From contig JAJSPD010000001.1 in assembly GCA_021307315.1 (NCBI GenBank), positions 62,001 to 126,000 on the forward strand: a stretch of 64,000 nt of DNA, read 5' to 3'. The translations under genes were made by a program, and so were the position numbers. The notes under the pieces were generated by a model, which was not told where the DNA came from, did no database searches, and saw only the letters and a list, made by a program, of their open reading frames with translations. Source of the DNA: Bisporella sp. PMI_857 (lineage: Eukaryota > Ascomycota > Leotiomycetes > Helotiales > Helotiaceae). Positions 1 to 11,538 of the stretch are shown here, piece by piece; position 1 is the first letter of the stretch; each line of letters opens with the position of its first letter.

Positions 1-1555
1 GGAGGGATGACGACAGACCACGAAGAGATAGAGACCTGTTTGATGATAGACGCGGGAGGGGCAGCGGAGGTGGTCGTCGAGATAATAGAGACAGGGTTGA
101 TCAAGATGACGGGTTCGCAGCGCAACAAGGTCGCAAGAAGAGTCCAAGTCCTCCACCAAAGAAGAAGGAGCCAACTCCGGATCTGACAGATGTTGTCTCG
201 ATCCTGGACCGTAAGCGACGTTTGACTCAATGGGATATCAAGCCACCGGGATATGAGAACGTTACAGCGGAGCAGGCCAAGTTGTCTGGCATGTTCCCCC
301 TTCCTGGAGCTCCCAGAACTCAACCAATGGATCCAAGCAAGCTGCAGGCATTCATGGCGCAACCAAGCGGGACGGTTACAAATGCTGCGCTCAAACCATC
401 AAATTCTCGGCAGGCAAAGCGCCTCCTCGTCCACAACCTTCCTCCCTCGATCAGCGAGGAAGCCATTGTGAACTTCTTCAATCTGCAGCTAAACGGGTTG
501 AATGTTATCGAAGGATCGGATCCTTGTATTTCGGCACAAATATCAAAGGACAAGTCGTTTGCGCTGCTCGAATTCAAGGCTCCTTCTGATGCGACAGTTG
601 CTTTAGCTTACACAGGAATATCCATGGATGACAATGATCATATGGTTACGGGAAATAGTTCATCAAATGGTAGTGCATCAGGGCTTAGCATAAGTCGACC
701 TAAGGACTACATCGTTCCTGCAATTACGGAGGAAACGCCTTACGAGCCAGGGGTGGTTTCCAATGTTGTGGTTGATACACCTAACAAGATTAGCATCTCA
801 AATATCCCACTTTACCTGACTGAGGAGCAAGTCACCGAGCTGCTTGTGGCGTTTGGAGAACTTAAGACCTTTGTGTTGGTCAAGGATAACGGTACTGAAG
901 AGTCACGAGTAAGCGAGTTTGAAGTTTGAGGTTAACAGCAGTTACTAACTGGCTTTAGGGCGTTGCATTCTGCGAATATGTTGACGCAAGCGTCACTGAC
1001 ATCGCCGTTGAGGGCCTAAATGGAATGGAACTTGGAGATAAGCACCTGAAGGTTCAGAAAGCTAGCGTTGGGGTCACCCAAGCTTCTGGATTAGAAATGA
1101 GTGTTGGCGCAATGTCCATGCTGGCTGGAACAACATCCACGGAGCTTGAAGGCGGTCGAGTTTTACAATTGCTTAATATGGTCACGGCCGAAGAGCTGAT
1201 TGATAACGAGGAATATGAAGGTAATACCCAACCTTCTCTCGATGAAGTCATATTGACATATGTCCTAGATATTGTGGATGATGTGAAAGAGGAGTGCGGA
1301 AAGTATGGCACAATTCTTGAAATCAAGATTCCGCGGCCCAGTGGCGGCAGCAGGCAATCCAACGGTGTTGGAAAAATCTTTGTCAAATTTGACCATCCTG
1401 AGTCTGCATTGAAAGCTCTACGGTCGTTGGCTGGTAGGAAATTTGCAGATCGCACTGTTGTGGCCACATATTTTTCAGAGGTACGTTCAGCTATCTCAAT
1501 TAGAGACCTTCACTAACTATCAACACAGGAAAATTTCGAAGTCGCTGCTTGGTAG
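1..1555 (+). CDS. Splicing factor U2AF large subunit (U2AF65), 5' partial
   Basis: Recognises the polypyrimidine tract at 3' splice sites and recruits the U2 snRNP in the nucleus. The reading frame is open from base 3, so the start lies outside the window. Exons: <3-908, 959-1220, 1269-1480, 1529-1555. Visible in order: an Arg/Asp/Gly-rich N-terminal segment with a KKSPSPPPKKKEP stretch, a Trp-containing linker (LTQWDIKPPGYE), RRM1 (RLLVHNLPPS onward), RRM2 (KISISNIPLYL to LKVQKASVG) and a C-terminal U2AF homology motif (LQLLNMVT to AAW stop) with its R-x-F signature in GRKFADR. Intron 1221-1268 is 48 nt, in frame and stop-free; removing it restores the family sequence EYEDIVDDVKEEC. Order and length match fungal U2AF65/S. 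pombe Prp2 proteins. Confidence 0.93.
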
Positions 1556-2818
1556 AAAATCGAGGTGGTTAAAAAGGCGATCTTTCATGTGTAATATGCG
1601 ATGCTGCTAATCTCTTACATGCACTTGGGGGCATCTCGAAAAATTGAGCGCTTGATTTTCCCTCTATAAAATTTGTATTTGTATTTTGCCCGTTTCTGGC
1701 ATTGACTAGGAAAAACGGGTATCTGCCAGAATATTCAAGCTCTGAAGGCTGGTGCTGAGAGTCATCTTGCCCGATCCGAGAAGATCACTCACAGCCACCT
1801 TCATAATGCAGACATAACCTATGATAAATGCAGTAACCGAATAAAATCACGCGAGACTCCATAAACCTAGGGATGTCCTTTCTTGATATACATAGACAAA
1901 CTCAACATGACTTTATCGTGTCGTTCCCTGCGACACAGGATTTGAGTGTCTGTATTATTTGCGAGCCACTCAATCCGATACACATTCTTTTCTTCTTTCA
2001 TGATCTCCAACGCCATACAACCAGTCTTGTCAGCCGTCTTATTAAAAGCAAAGAATTTCCAGACACAGTTGAGGTCGGCGTCTAGGTCGGCTTTGAGGTT
2101 GATGGCCTAATTTGTGGCGTTAGCTCCTCCATTTTCAATGACAATCTTCAAATTGAGAACAGAATCGGATGGTAGCTCAGAAGTCCGGTAAGATCATCGT
2201 CTCACCCGCAGGTGATTCTAAATCAAGAGGTGCCAGAATAGCAAAATGGGGTATCATCATAGCAAGGTGTTGGAGGCTGGATAGAAAAATATGTACTCAC
2301 GTGAAGCGAGGCTTGATCGCTGGAATCCATTGAGAGGTTGGTGGTGGAACTCGAAGGTCGGCGCAGCTCACGTTTGGTTTTGCTGATCCCAGTGTTGTGG
2401 GCATGGTAATATGGCCATCCATGAATCTGTCAATAGCCACAAAACCTCCATGCTTCCATAAGAGCTGTTAAGATTCATCCAATTCACCATGAATCAAATC
2501 TTTTTCACATATACGAATTTGCTGCATTGTGTACTGCTTTCAATCCATGATGGGCGCTTTTATGGCAAAGAACAATCTGTTCACAGATTGCATTGCAATG
2601 TGGAAGAGAACTTGTGGTTGAAGTTGAGTCGTCTCAAGATAGTAGTCAAGAAATAATTTTTAAGGTTAGCGGAGCGGAAGTAATGTTTATACCGCTTTGG
2701 GTCTAGCCGATCTCGCTTCCTTCCACACTTTGAATTCCGAATCCAACATCTTAAAATTCATAATCTCAAACTTTCGCGACAAATTCTCTTCGACAACCAG
2801 TATCCCACAATCATCAAA
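1556..2818. other. Intergenic region between U2AF65 and uS15
   Basis: Holds the U2AF65 3' end and the uS15 promoter. On the minus strand, about 1880-2460, there is coding-like sequence interrupted by stops (listed separately). Nothing else is recognisable. Confidence 0.6.
1873..2455 (-). pseudogene. Possible decayed gene of unknown function
   Basis: Read on the minus strand, two stretches look protein-like. The upstream one (about 2450 to 2301) begins near GFVAIDRFMDGHITMP and ends at a good donor (GTGAGTAC, near 2300). The downstream one (about 2182 to 1873) reads ELPSDSVLNLKIVIENGG, then one in-frame TAG, then a long stop-free stretch including KADLDADLNCVWKFFAFN. I found no acceptor that joins the parts in frame, and the TAG interrupts the second part. 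I do not recognise the family. It could be a pseudogene, a gene with an intron I misplaced, or chance; confidence is low. Confidence 0.25.
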
Positions 2819-3510
2819 ATGGGTCGTCTTCACTCAAAAGGAAAGGGAATATCAGCCAGTGCTTTGCCTTATAGCCGCACACCACCATCTTGGTTGAAGA
2901 CCTCTCCCGAGCAAGTGGTAGATCAAATCTGCAAGGTAGAGTAGGAAACAGTTCTCAACCAGAAGATGTATTGACATTGGGATAGCTCGCAAAGAAGGGT
3001 GCCACCCCATCTCAGATCGGTGTTGTTCTCCGCGATTCTCACGGTGTTGCTCAAGTCAAGGTCGTCACTGGTATGTCACGCCAAGATTCCTATAGTTCTC
3101 TATGATAAAAACATTGCTAACATTTGATGCAGGTAACAAGATTCTCCGAATCCTCAAGTCTAATGGTATGATTACACCAATATAACTGCTTCCTCTGTTG
3201 CGCCCATGGACATCTGTTCATGGTGCGTTGCAATATGAGTTTACAAATATGCCTCTGCTTGGTCTATGACTGACAGAGTGACAAAATAGGCCTTGCCCCA
3301 GAGATCCCCGAGGACTTGTACATGTTGATCAAGAAGGCTGTTGCTGTTCGCAAGCATCTTGAGCGCAACCGTAAGGACAAGGACTCTAAGTTCCGTCTCA
3401 TTCTGATCGAGTCCCGTATTCACCGCCTCTCTCGCTACTACAAGACAGTCGGTGTCCTCCCACCAACCTGGAGATATGAGAGCGCCACTGCCAGCACTTT
3501 GGTCTCATAG
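2819..3510 (+). CDS. 40S ribosomal protein S13 (uS15)
   Basis: Structural protein of the small ribosomal subunit. Exons: 2819-2935, 2986-3070, 3133-3165, 3290-3510; together 456 nt, giving 151 residues, the usual length of eukaryotic uS15. The protein starts [14 protein letters not shown] and contains the family's conserved core ([18 protein letters not shown], then [10 protein letters not shown] near the C-terminus). The first ATG follows an ATCAAA context and begins the conserved N-terminus, so the start is secure. Intron 3 (3166-3289, 124 nt) is the longest and contains a short hairpin-forming stretch. Introns early in ribosomal protein genes are normal in filamentous fungi. Confidence 0.97.
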
Positions 3511-3871
3511 ATGTGTTATTTACCAGGACAGCTGATATTTGGCATGGAGTTGGGGTGTGGGCAATTTGCATCATGAGCTGAGTTGCCATGACTGACTTTG
3601 TGGTAACTTAGATACTACTACATAGGAAAAATCTGATCTCATAACACACTCCAGAGTTAACTCCAGATTTGATTATTTTATATCCTCTATCCCTACATTA
3701 TTGCTTTCGTGACCTGAAACGCCGAGCCGTGTATTGACGGATTTACATATCCTCGAAGCAAAACCACAAGGAGACACACTTGCGCAACTGGAGAGACCAC
3801 CTATGAATTGTTTGCGAATCAAGAAGCCAAGATTGAACGCCTTAACTTTATATGCTAGCCTTTGTCCCAAA
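3511..3871. other. Intergenic, convergent 3' ends of uS15 and Sdc1
   Basis: About 360 bases between two converging genes. I see no ORF, RNA gene or repeat of note; presumably both 3' UTRs and poly(A) signals. Confidence 0.6.
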
Positions 3872-4527
3872 CTATGTAGTACCCTCCAATTCCTTTGACT
3901 TTTGCAGCAAATATTCTCCTAGCGCACGTAATGGATCTTTTGGTCTATAAATTAGATCAAGTCAGCGTAAAATAGTAGCCTCAATTGGATCAACTACGTA
4001 CTTCTCCTTCGCCAATTGCTTCATTCCCTCCAATAATACTCCAGTAACCTTGGTATTGAGGTATTGCCGTGTAGGCGCACCATGTGGGGGAGCTTCCTTC
4101 GGCATAGTAGGAGGTTCGGGATGCGCCGAAGCAGCTCTGGAGCTCTCGCCGTTCAGGTTGCGCGAAGGGGTACCCAATCTAGGAGGCATAGGGCTATGAG
4201 AATTTGTTGCGCCGGGAGGAATTGCAGGAGACTGAATGTGGTTTAGCTCTTGAAAAACCGGTAAATTTGAAGACGTACAGCTGGTCTATCGGGCGCGCTA
4301 TCGCTCATTAACGTGTCGCGGGGTTCAAGGGCTGCCGGTGCTGGGCTTGCAGCAGAGGTTGATGCCGTTGTGACTTGGTTCTGCATCGCGAGATTGTAGG
4401 CGTGCGCTCCTGCACTTATAGCTACATTCTCGGCGGTGCTTTCTGGAAGCGATGTCCCTTGGTTAGGAGTGAATTTCATTGTTACTGTCTTCTCTCGTTG
4501 AACGGCAAATTTCGCCGTCAGGTGCAT
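3872..4527 (-). CDS. COMPASS complex subunit Sdc1 (Dpy-30 domain)
   Basis: Sdc1/Dpy-30 is a small dimerising subunit of the Set1/COMPASS histone H3K4 methyltransferase, binding the Bre2/Ash2 subunit. Exons on the minus strand: 4527-4279, 4231-4002, 3944-3872 (183 residues). The N-terminal 135 residues are low-complexity (Pro, Ala, Ser, Thr rich) and poorly informative. The C-terminus is a clear Dpy-30 motif from about residue 137: TRQYLNTKVTGVLLEGMKQ, continuing across the last intron to KPKDPLRALGEYLLQKSKE. The last intron (3945-4001) is needed to obtain the motif. An alternative start is the in-frame ATG at 4479. It is transcribed divergently from FAN1 across about 208 bp. Confidence 0.88.
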
Positions 4528-4735
4528 TCACGAATACCGACACAAAGCTCTTGACAAAGTTGTGTCACGTGCTCTCGCGACCCCTTGTCCCCGCCGCCTG
4601 ACGCGTTCAACTTGCATGAGAATCTTAAGTCACCTACAACCCGATGTTCTCAAGTAAGTTGAAAATATCTCTAAGAAATATATCTGGTCATGAACCATTT
4701 TTTAAAGCTCCGACCTAAAGTATTCCCAAAGGACA
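4528..4735. promoter_or_regulatory. Divergent promoter Sdc1 / FAN1
   Basis: The 208 bp between the two start codons must serve both genes unless the true starts differ. It contains the palindrome ACGCGT at 4601-4606, which is the MluI cell-cycle box core bound by MBF in yeasts. Function here is inferred from sequence only. Confidence 0.5.
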
Positions 4736-7410
4736 ATGGTGGGAAGGAAAATTCAACACCCATCTTCGACGAATTTTCATGATGATTCGCATCCTGCTAA
4801 GCGTCTGAAATCATATGAAAGCACAGATGGTGAAGACGTATTAGATAATTCAGGAGATGAGCATCTCGCCAACGTAGCAAACAGGTTTAGAAATGAGATT
4901 CTTGACTCTGGCGCTCAAAGCGATATTGGGGACAGTGAAAACGCAATACTGCAGCCTACAGACTTAGAAAGTACTCTTCCACCAATGAAAACTGATGAAG
5001 AAGCCATTCAAGAATATGAGGCAATGCGAGCTGCTGAGCTAGATACTCATGAAAGTGTGAGAGATCGTCTTAATCATCGAAGATGGATTAAGGGAAAAAG
5101 CTCCATTTATGTCGATGCATTCAATCTGGCTCTTGAAACTGTCCTTGAGGATGAAGTCCACTTATTTGATGAGAAAGAGCTGGAGGTTTTCAAGCAGTGG
5201 AAACTACTGGAATACGAGGCCCAATATTTGTAAGTTATATATATTGTTATTGACATGAACTCAAATCTTGTACTCTTCTTTGATTGTTTTATTTGAGAAG
5301 TGAAGCGGGGAACTGTCACTAGATATCTTGAAGTTTGTGCCTAACCAAAGAATGAAGCTAACTTTAGCCCAGGTATGTTCGTCTATTTCTCAGGAAAACT
5401 TCTGCATGGCATCGTATAAATAGCCTGAAGTATTTCAGCGATATTGCAGATATTCCCAGCGCGGCGAGCAATCTCCAGCTAGCCCGGTCAGTGCCAGAAT
5501 CGACTGCTTCAATGCAAGAAAATCCAGCAGAACTGGCTCCTCCAGAAGGCACAACTCTTGAATCTAGCTTTACTTTCGCAGATACATCCGATCAAGCGAT
5601 TACCACTCTGAAAGAAGCTTCGTCTCTGCTGAACCTTGAGGAACTGAAAAATATTGCTAAGGAAGCTAAGATACAGGGAAAGAATAAAGGGGAGCTACTA
5701 AAAGCACTTCAACGGACAAGCAAGCGTCAAAGTGGTTTAGTATGGGTTGGGTTGAGGAGATCCGATAGTGAGCAAATCACCGCATCTGAGCCTAGTGGTA
5801 ACGATAATGGAGAGGAAGAAGACATATCCTTAGAGGCCAACCGAGACAGTCATTTTCTGAAAAAGATAATGGCGAGCATAGGGCCATGTATTCGGCTATC
5901 TCTTCCGACGCTAAGGCTATTTGAGAGAGCCCATCTCGTCTTTTATCGGTCTACAGAGTGGACGGAAAAGTCTTTAACAACTATTATACTTGCTCGAGTA
6001 TCTCGGCGGAACTTCCCTGAATATATCGTTTGCAGGTCAGCGAATATATTCCCGTCCAGGAACGAGCTGCTCGAATTTGAGGCTGCTCTTCGAACCCAAT
6101 TTCGAGTCGATAGCATATTAGAATTCAACGGGAACAAGGACAGCCTGGAGTTAGTCCTAAACATTTTGGATGAAGTGTATCCTCGATGGAAAGTTCTCCT
6201 AGTAGAAGAACAGCGGAAAGAAGACCGTCTTTATGAAAGCGGCGAGGGTGCATATCTTCGTCGCTTCTCGCCGGCATGGGTATATACTCGGATCATTCAT
6301 AAAGGAACCTATGTCTTGGGACGGTTCAAGATGTATGCTCGTGAGCATGCTGTCACGAAGGAGCTTCTTAATCAGTCACTCTTCCACGTGGCACGCCGTG
6401 GAGCATGGTATACACGCAAAGCACTGCTTGAAGAGCATTATATGTATGCCATTGAGCCGCCGTCAGCAATCACGGATGTTGAGCAACAGAAAAGGTATTG
6501 GAAGCGAATATCTCTTCGTACATGCGAAGAGGGACTACAAGACAGGGACTGCCACATTATATATCACTACGACCTTCAGAAGCGAATAAAGAAGCTGGAA
6601 AGGCAGTTGAAGATTCCAAAACGCGAACAACATGACTTCGGTCACGTATTATTAACGCAACCAGCCGAGGTCACTGTGGAAGGAATACAGTTAAAGAAAG
6701 AGTATCCGCTCAAGTTAATCAGACGTTCAAGTGGACTTGGGGCTAAAGAAAAGCAACGAAGCACCAAGACGGTATGGGTGGACGAGTTGGAGAATGGCGC
6801 CGAGTGTAGTGTAGAAGAGATGTGTCTGTCATGGTACCGTTCTCAAGGCTTGAAGGGATATCATGCCGAAGGCGGTATCATTCGAACCCTCTTCGCATAT
6901 CTATTCTATGATATTCTCTTCGTCTACATCCCTAATGTTTTCCAAACAGCTTATCAAACATGTCCTCTTGATCTCCATACAGATGCCTTCTTTCCTTCGC
7001 GCGCGTCGGAGATCAACCACCGTCTTATTGAGATCGGCAATGGCGCAGCAGAGCGCCTCGTTCGCGAAGTCCATGCTCGAGAAGGGGAGAAGAAAACTTG
7101 CATCATTGGCTTGAATTGGGATTTTGCATTGGAAGATTTATTGGAAATTGTGAGCTGCTTCGATGGCGCAGCTCTGGCTACTATCTGCCAGGTTATGGCA
7201 CAGGAATATCAAGCAAGAGGAGGAGGCATTCCGGATTTGTTTCTTTGGGATTCTGTGAATAAAGAGGTGAAGTTCTCCGAAGTGAAGAGTGAGAATGACA
7301 GGCTGAGTGATACTCAGCGGCTTTGGATACATGTTCTGATGGGTGCAGGCATTCGTGTAGAATTATGTAACGCTGTGGCAAGAGAGGTGAGGATCATTGA
7401 GACTGAGTGA
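4736..7410 (+). CDS. Fanconi-associated nuclease 1 homologue (FAN1)
   Basis: Structure-specific 5' flap endonuclease/5'-3' exonuclease acting in interstrand crosslink repair. Exons 4736-5229 and 5373-7410 (843 residues). The intron acceptor was set at 5372 because this restores the family sequence LYVRLFLRK across the junction. Visible: a helical SAP-like segment (LNLEELKNIAKEAKIQGK, about residue 253), a long helical TPR-like middle, and a C-terminal VRR-NUC nuclease domain with the PD-(D/E)xK elements GGIPD (about 782-786), EVK (801-803) and LSDTQ. Catalytic residues appear intact. I see no Cys/His UBZ zinc finger in the N-terminus, unlike human FAN1. Divergent from Sdc1; convergent with the downstream P450. 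Confidence 0.93.
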
Positions 7411-7955
7411 GAGCGTCCATGGTCATGGTATAGTAGGGATATGTTTATACTGAATGATAACTAATTCTAAAGTATTCAAATATACAATTCATAGTGCGTG
7501 TTCATTTTATAAACGCTAGCAAGTGCTGTGAGATGGGCATAGAAGAAACCAGGCGATATATAAAACTACAAAGGGGGAGAAAACAAAAGGACACAGTCAG
7601 ATGAGCGATTCTTAACACATATTTAATGGCGACTGCATGACTTGCATGATTGGTATCACATCAAGAGCTCCGTAAAAAGACCAAAAAAATGTTCAAGTGG
7701 AAGTGAATGGAATTCACCCCATTGGCTGGAACGATTTTGGCTGATGATTTAGTACAAGATTGATACAAGAATTAACATCTTCCGGTGACATGATTACTTT
7801 GGAAAGCTCGCACGAACACTCTATGTTGGTTCTTCCAGGCTTACCAAAGCATCCTGCACATATATCAAAATTTCGCTTATCTAGCCATAATGTATATGTT
7901 GTGATTTGCAGGCTATTTCCTCACATGTGACAACCTAACTCGCTGTCTCAACTCT
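7411..7955. other. Intergenic, convergent 3' ends of FAN1 and the P450
   Basis: About 545 bases, AT-rich, without a supportable gene. Presumably 3' UTRs. Confidence 0.6.
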
Positions 7956-9758
7956 TCAGTTGGAAACTTTGAACTCACGGAAGGATTGCTTCAGTGCTTC
8001 AAGGCTCCTCGGGACAAAGATAGCTTTATATCTATGTGGCATGGCGACAAGACTCGTAGGATCCGAATTTCCTGTCAACGGGTGGCTATCCACATTGTCC
8101 GCTTTGCGGATTTCAAAAGCGTTGAGCATGCGTATAAATACAAGGTATAATTCCCGATTGGCCAGAAGGGAGCCGGCACACATTCTGTACCCGATACCGT
8201 AGGTGAACATGGGAGCATCAGGTTGTTCCAGCCATCTCTCAGGTCGGAATTCATCAGGATCGCTCCACACGGCTTCATCTGTAGGATGGTCAAACGATGC
8301 GAATTATAAGGAGTTGAGACATTTACCCATGTTGCAGCTCCACGCATTTAAGAAATAGACTGTTCCTTTCGGTATCACCACACCGTTATAAGTTACATCC
8401 TTGATGGAAGCTCGAGGGAGAGCGAGGCGAAGGACTGTAAAGTATCTAGGCGCAGCTTTAGCGAAATAATACGCCATGAATAGTCAAACTGACCTGAGAC
8501 ATTCTCGAACAAGAGAAACAATGTATTGGCATTTCTGGTCATCCAATGCATCGCAAAGCGGTTCATTGGCTGAGTAAAATTTAGCAATTTCATCCCAAGC
8601 CTTCTTCTGGATATCTGGTCGTTGAGCAAGATATGCGATACTCCATTGTAAGAGTGTTGTTATAGTATCTAGTCCACCAGAAAGCATGGTCAAGCTAATT
8701 GAGGTGAGCTCTTCGTTGTTGAGTTTTGCTTCCTCATCAAGAATAACATTTGCTTGAACTGTACATCATAATTAATGTCCTTAGTTTGGATCATTTCATG
8801 AGGGCCATGAAAATAAATTTGAACGCGTGCAACTTACTGCAAGGTGAATGCGTTCCTTTCTCCATTCGATCGGCTAGCCCTTGATTCAAATATTTCAAAT
8901 ATACATCCCTCCTGGCGCGCATCTCCCTTGCTTTCTTCGACTCGAAATTAAAAGGATTAAGTCTAAGGAGAGGGATATAATCTTGCAAATTTCCTGTGGT
9001 GCTTCTGAAGCGACTAACTTCTTCCTCAACATGCGTTATTTCATCAAAAAGGGCGTCCTCTTGGCTTGCCATGCGAATTCCCCAATTGATAGTCAGAGCC
9101 AGACTTAAGCTCAGCCTTTGGATCATAGGCATGGGATCAACGGCTACCGTGCCTTGCTCACCGTACTTCAGAAGTTCGGCTACAAAATCTTTACTTTCGA
9201 GGTCCAAATGGGGGATATATGTCTGGATAGACGGGCGATTGAGGGCCGATGCCGCGCCTTTCCTTCGTCTCTTTAGAGAGTCGCTATATGGCGATGTTCC
9301 AATAGTGGTACCCGCAGTATTTGATAAAACCTTTCACCATCAGCCTCATTTTTCATATACTATATCTTGGATGCACATACCTTATGGAACGTATAGAACT
9401 CCGGCCTAGAGCTCAACGCCTGAGCATGTTTACCGAAAAGCTCCTTTGCCGCAGCAGCAGAATTGATGACTACCACCGGGATATTTCCGAGCTGGATCTG
9501 GTATACCGCACCGTGAGTTTTTGCCCATTGTCTATATTTCTCTGCTGCATTCACGCGGATCTGCGATAGGTTTCCGACGAGAGGGAGGCCCTTTGGTCCT
9601 CCGAGTCCCGATATCCGGGCATTGTATCGAACATACTCATTTGAGAGAAAGTATATAACGGGGAGGAAAATAGCGGAAAAGGCCAGCAAGCGGATTGGAT
9701 GCTCAAGTGCAAGAAGCTGGAAGCCGGTGAGCAGGTGTGCAATTGCCATTTTCCCCAA
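7956..9758 (-). CDS. Cytochrome P450 monooxygenase, CYP504-like (phenylacetate hydroxylase type)
   Basis: Membrane-anchored haem monooxygenase. Exons on the minus strand: 9758-9381, 9330-8838, 8758-8494, 8445-8327, 8278-7956 (525 residues). Visible: an N-terminal hydrophobic anchor (residues about 10-40), the proline/glycine hinge GPKGLPLVGN, the I-helix SGGLDTI, the ExxR motif (ECLR), PERW, and the haem-binding FTYGIGYRMCAG with the Cys ligand near residue 452. All catalytic signatures are intact. Overall sequence resembles CYP504 enzymes that hydroxylate phenylacetate or 3-hydroxyphenylacetate (PhacA/PhacB in Aspergillus nidulans); the exact substrate is inference. No other aromatic catabolism genes lie beside it. 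A TATA-like element sits 51-60 nt upstream of the start. Confidence 0.9.
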
Positions 9759-10832
9759 GTTACTGTCTGACAGGAGAACTAGAGAGTAGAGAGATGATAA
9801 ACGGATCCATTATATATAGTAACCATCTACTCTTGGAGACACCATCATATCCCTGTTAAGGTGCAACAGAAGTAGATTTTTGTTAGCTGGCCAATCTTCA
9901 ATTAATCCGATGAACATGAAGTTGTGGGGAAAGACATTGTTTGACCTGGGGGTAGTGCGGGGAGGTCCGTGGTGAAGTGCGGAAGTGCGCAGTAATTCCG
10001 TGGTCAAGAACTGGAATGAGAAGTGAGGATGTCGGAATTGCTCTACGGAGCATACATTCAATGAGAGAAATTTCAGAATTACCTCGAGAGAAGGACATAC
10101 TATTGAATGAAATCCAGATATAGTTGAAGGACTTTTGGCAAAGTATATATTTCGCCTTGGTCAGTGTACCGCAACAGAAAAGCGCATGGTTTTGTTTCCA
10201 CGAAATCCACCCATTAGCGCAAACGTGAGAAGAAAATGATAATATAGAAGGAAATGAGTTTCATCTGGAGGTTCCTTAAGCTGCCCTATACTGAGTGTTT
10301 CAGCTGCAGTTACAGGGTATTTGCTTGTGACTCTCAGAGAAGGAAAAAATATAAGCAGATCCTGCTCCCGCATAATATAAGAGAAAATACAGCAGGCAGT
10401 TTAAATGAGAAGCTTGAATGAAGAACAGTAGATGTCGCATATTCACTGATAATCTGAATCTCGCGAGGTAGTGTGAAGAAGGATTCTACAGCTCCTTGAA
10501 CCGCTCCGACCTTGAGATTATCTGGAAGAACACCTCAGATGAGAATCAGGGTTTGAAAAGCCCAAGTATCACCTGTAACTGAATTTACCTAGATTCAATT
10601 CATTTCCCCAAGATTCTTTTTCAGAATTCACCAATACTGGTGGAGGGAAATATTGTGTAAAGGCCAGGGACCTGAGCAAAAGCGGCAGGATTCTGCCCGC
10701 CGAAAGCGGTATAGCTTACTCAGGAATTGACCACATCGTGGAATCCCAAAGCCTACCTTTAAACGCCATATTTCGTGATAGGCAAGTCAGAAGCGTAGAA
10801 CTCTACACATACACTCCGAGTCGACCGCAATC
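9759..10832. other. Intergenic, divergent between the P450 and coatomer zeta
   Basis: About 1.07 kb carrying both promoters. Six-frame reading gives only short unrelated frames; no RNA gene or repeat recognised. Confidence 0.55.
9809..9818 (-). promoter_or_regulatory. TATA-like element upstream of the P450
   Basis: An alternating TA run lies 51-60 nt upstream of the P450 ATG on the minus strand, followed by a CT-rich stretch before the start. Position and composition fit a core promoter of a regulated gene; unproven. Confidence 0.35.
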
Positions 10833-11538
10833 ATGGCGCCCAACATGTCCTTGTTCTCGGTTAATGCCATCATAATTCTGAGCACAGAAGATGGCTCCAG
10901 GGTGTTTGCCAAATACTACAAAGAACCCCACCACGCTCCAGGTACAAGTACGGTTGTCCCGCTTGTTTTCCTTTCCGAAGTAACTAGATAGAATACTGAT
11001 GAGGGGAAATAGAGGACACTCCAGGCCCATACTCAGATCTGAAGTCACAGAAGGCTTTTGAGAAAGGTCTCCTTGAGAAGACAGCCAAGCAAACCGCAGA
11101 CATCATTCTCTACGACAACCGAATTGTGCTATATAAGAGTGAGAGCGACGTTATGATATATGTTGTGGGAGGCCTGGAAGAAAATGAGATAATGCTATAC
11201 AACGTCATTCTCTCGATACGAGACTCGTTACATCTTCTTTTCGAGTATGTTACTTTCTCTAGGAAACAAGTACGACAAATGCTGACTCGAACAGACAATC
11301 TGTGGACAAGCGCACGATGCACGAGAACTATGATCTTTTATCGCTAGCTATTGATGAAATTGTGGACGATGGCATTATTCTGGAGACGGACCCAACGATC
11401 ATTGTAACGAGGGTCAGCAAGGCACCAACCAAGGATATTACACAGTTGAGAGGAATCGATCTCAGTGAACAAGGCATGAACAATCTGGCGCAACTTGGAA
11501 AAGCAAAGTTAGGAGATTGGCTAAGGCAAGGATTGTGA
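10833..11538 (+). CDS. Coatomer subunit zeta (Ret3)
   Basis: Small subunit of the COPI coat, forming the F-subcomplex with beta, gamma and delta for Golgi-to-ER retrieval vesicles. Exons 10833-10941, 11025-11244, 11295-11538 (573 nt, 190 residues), typical of the family. Visible longin-type fold sequence: MSLFSVNAIIILSTEDGSRV at the start, KQTADIILYDNRIVLYKSE, then SESDVMIYVVGGLEENE and NYDLLSLAIDEIVDDGII. The C-terminal tail ends in WLRQGL. Both junctions keep frame and give family-conserved sequence, so the model is secure. Confidence 0.95.
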
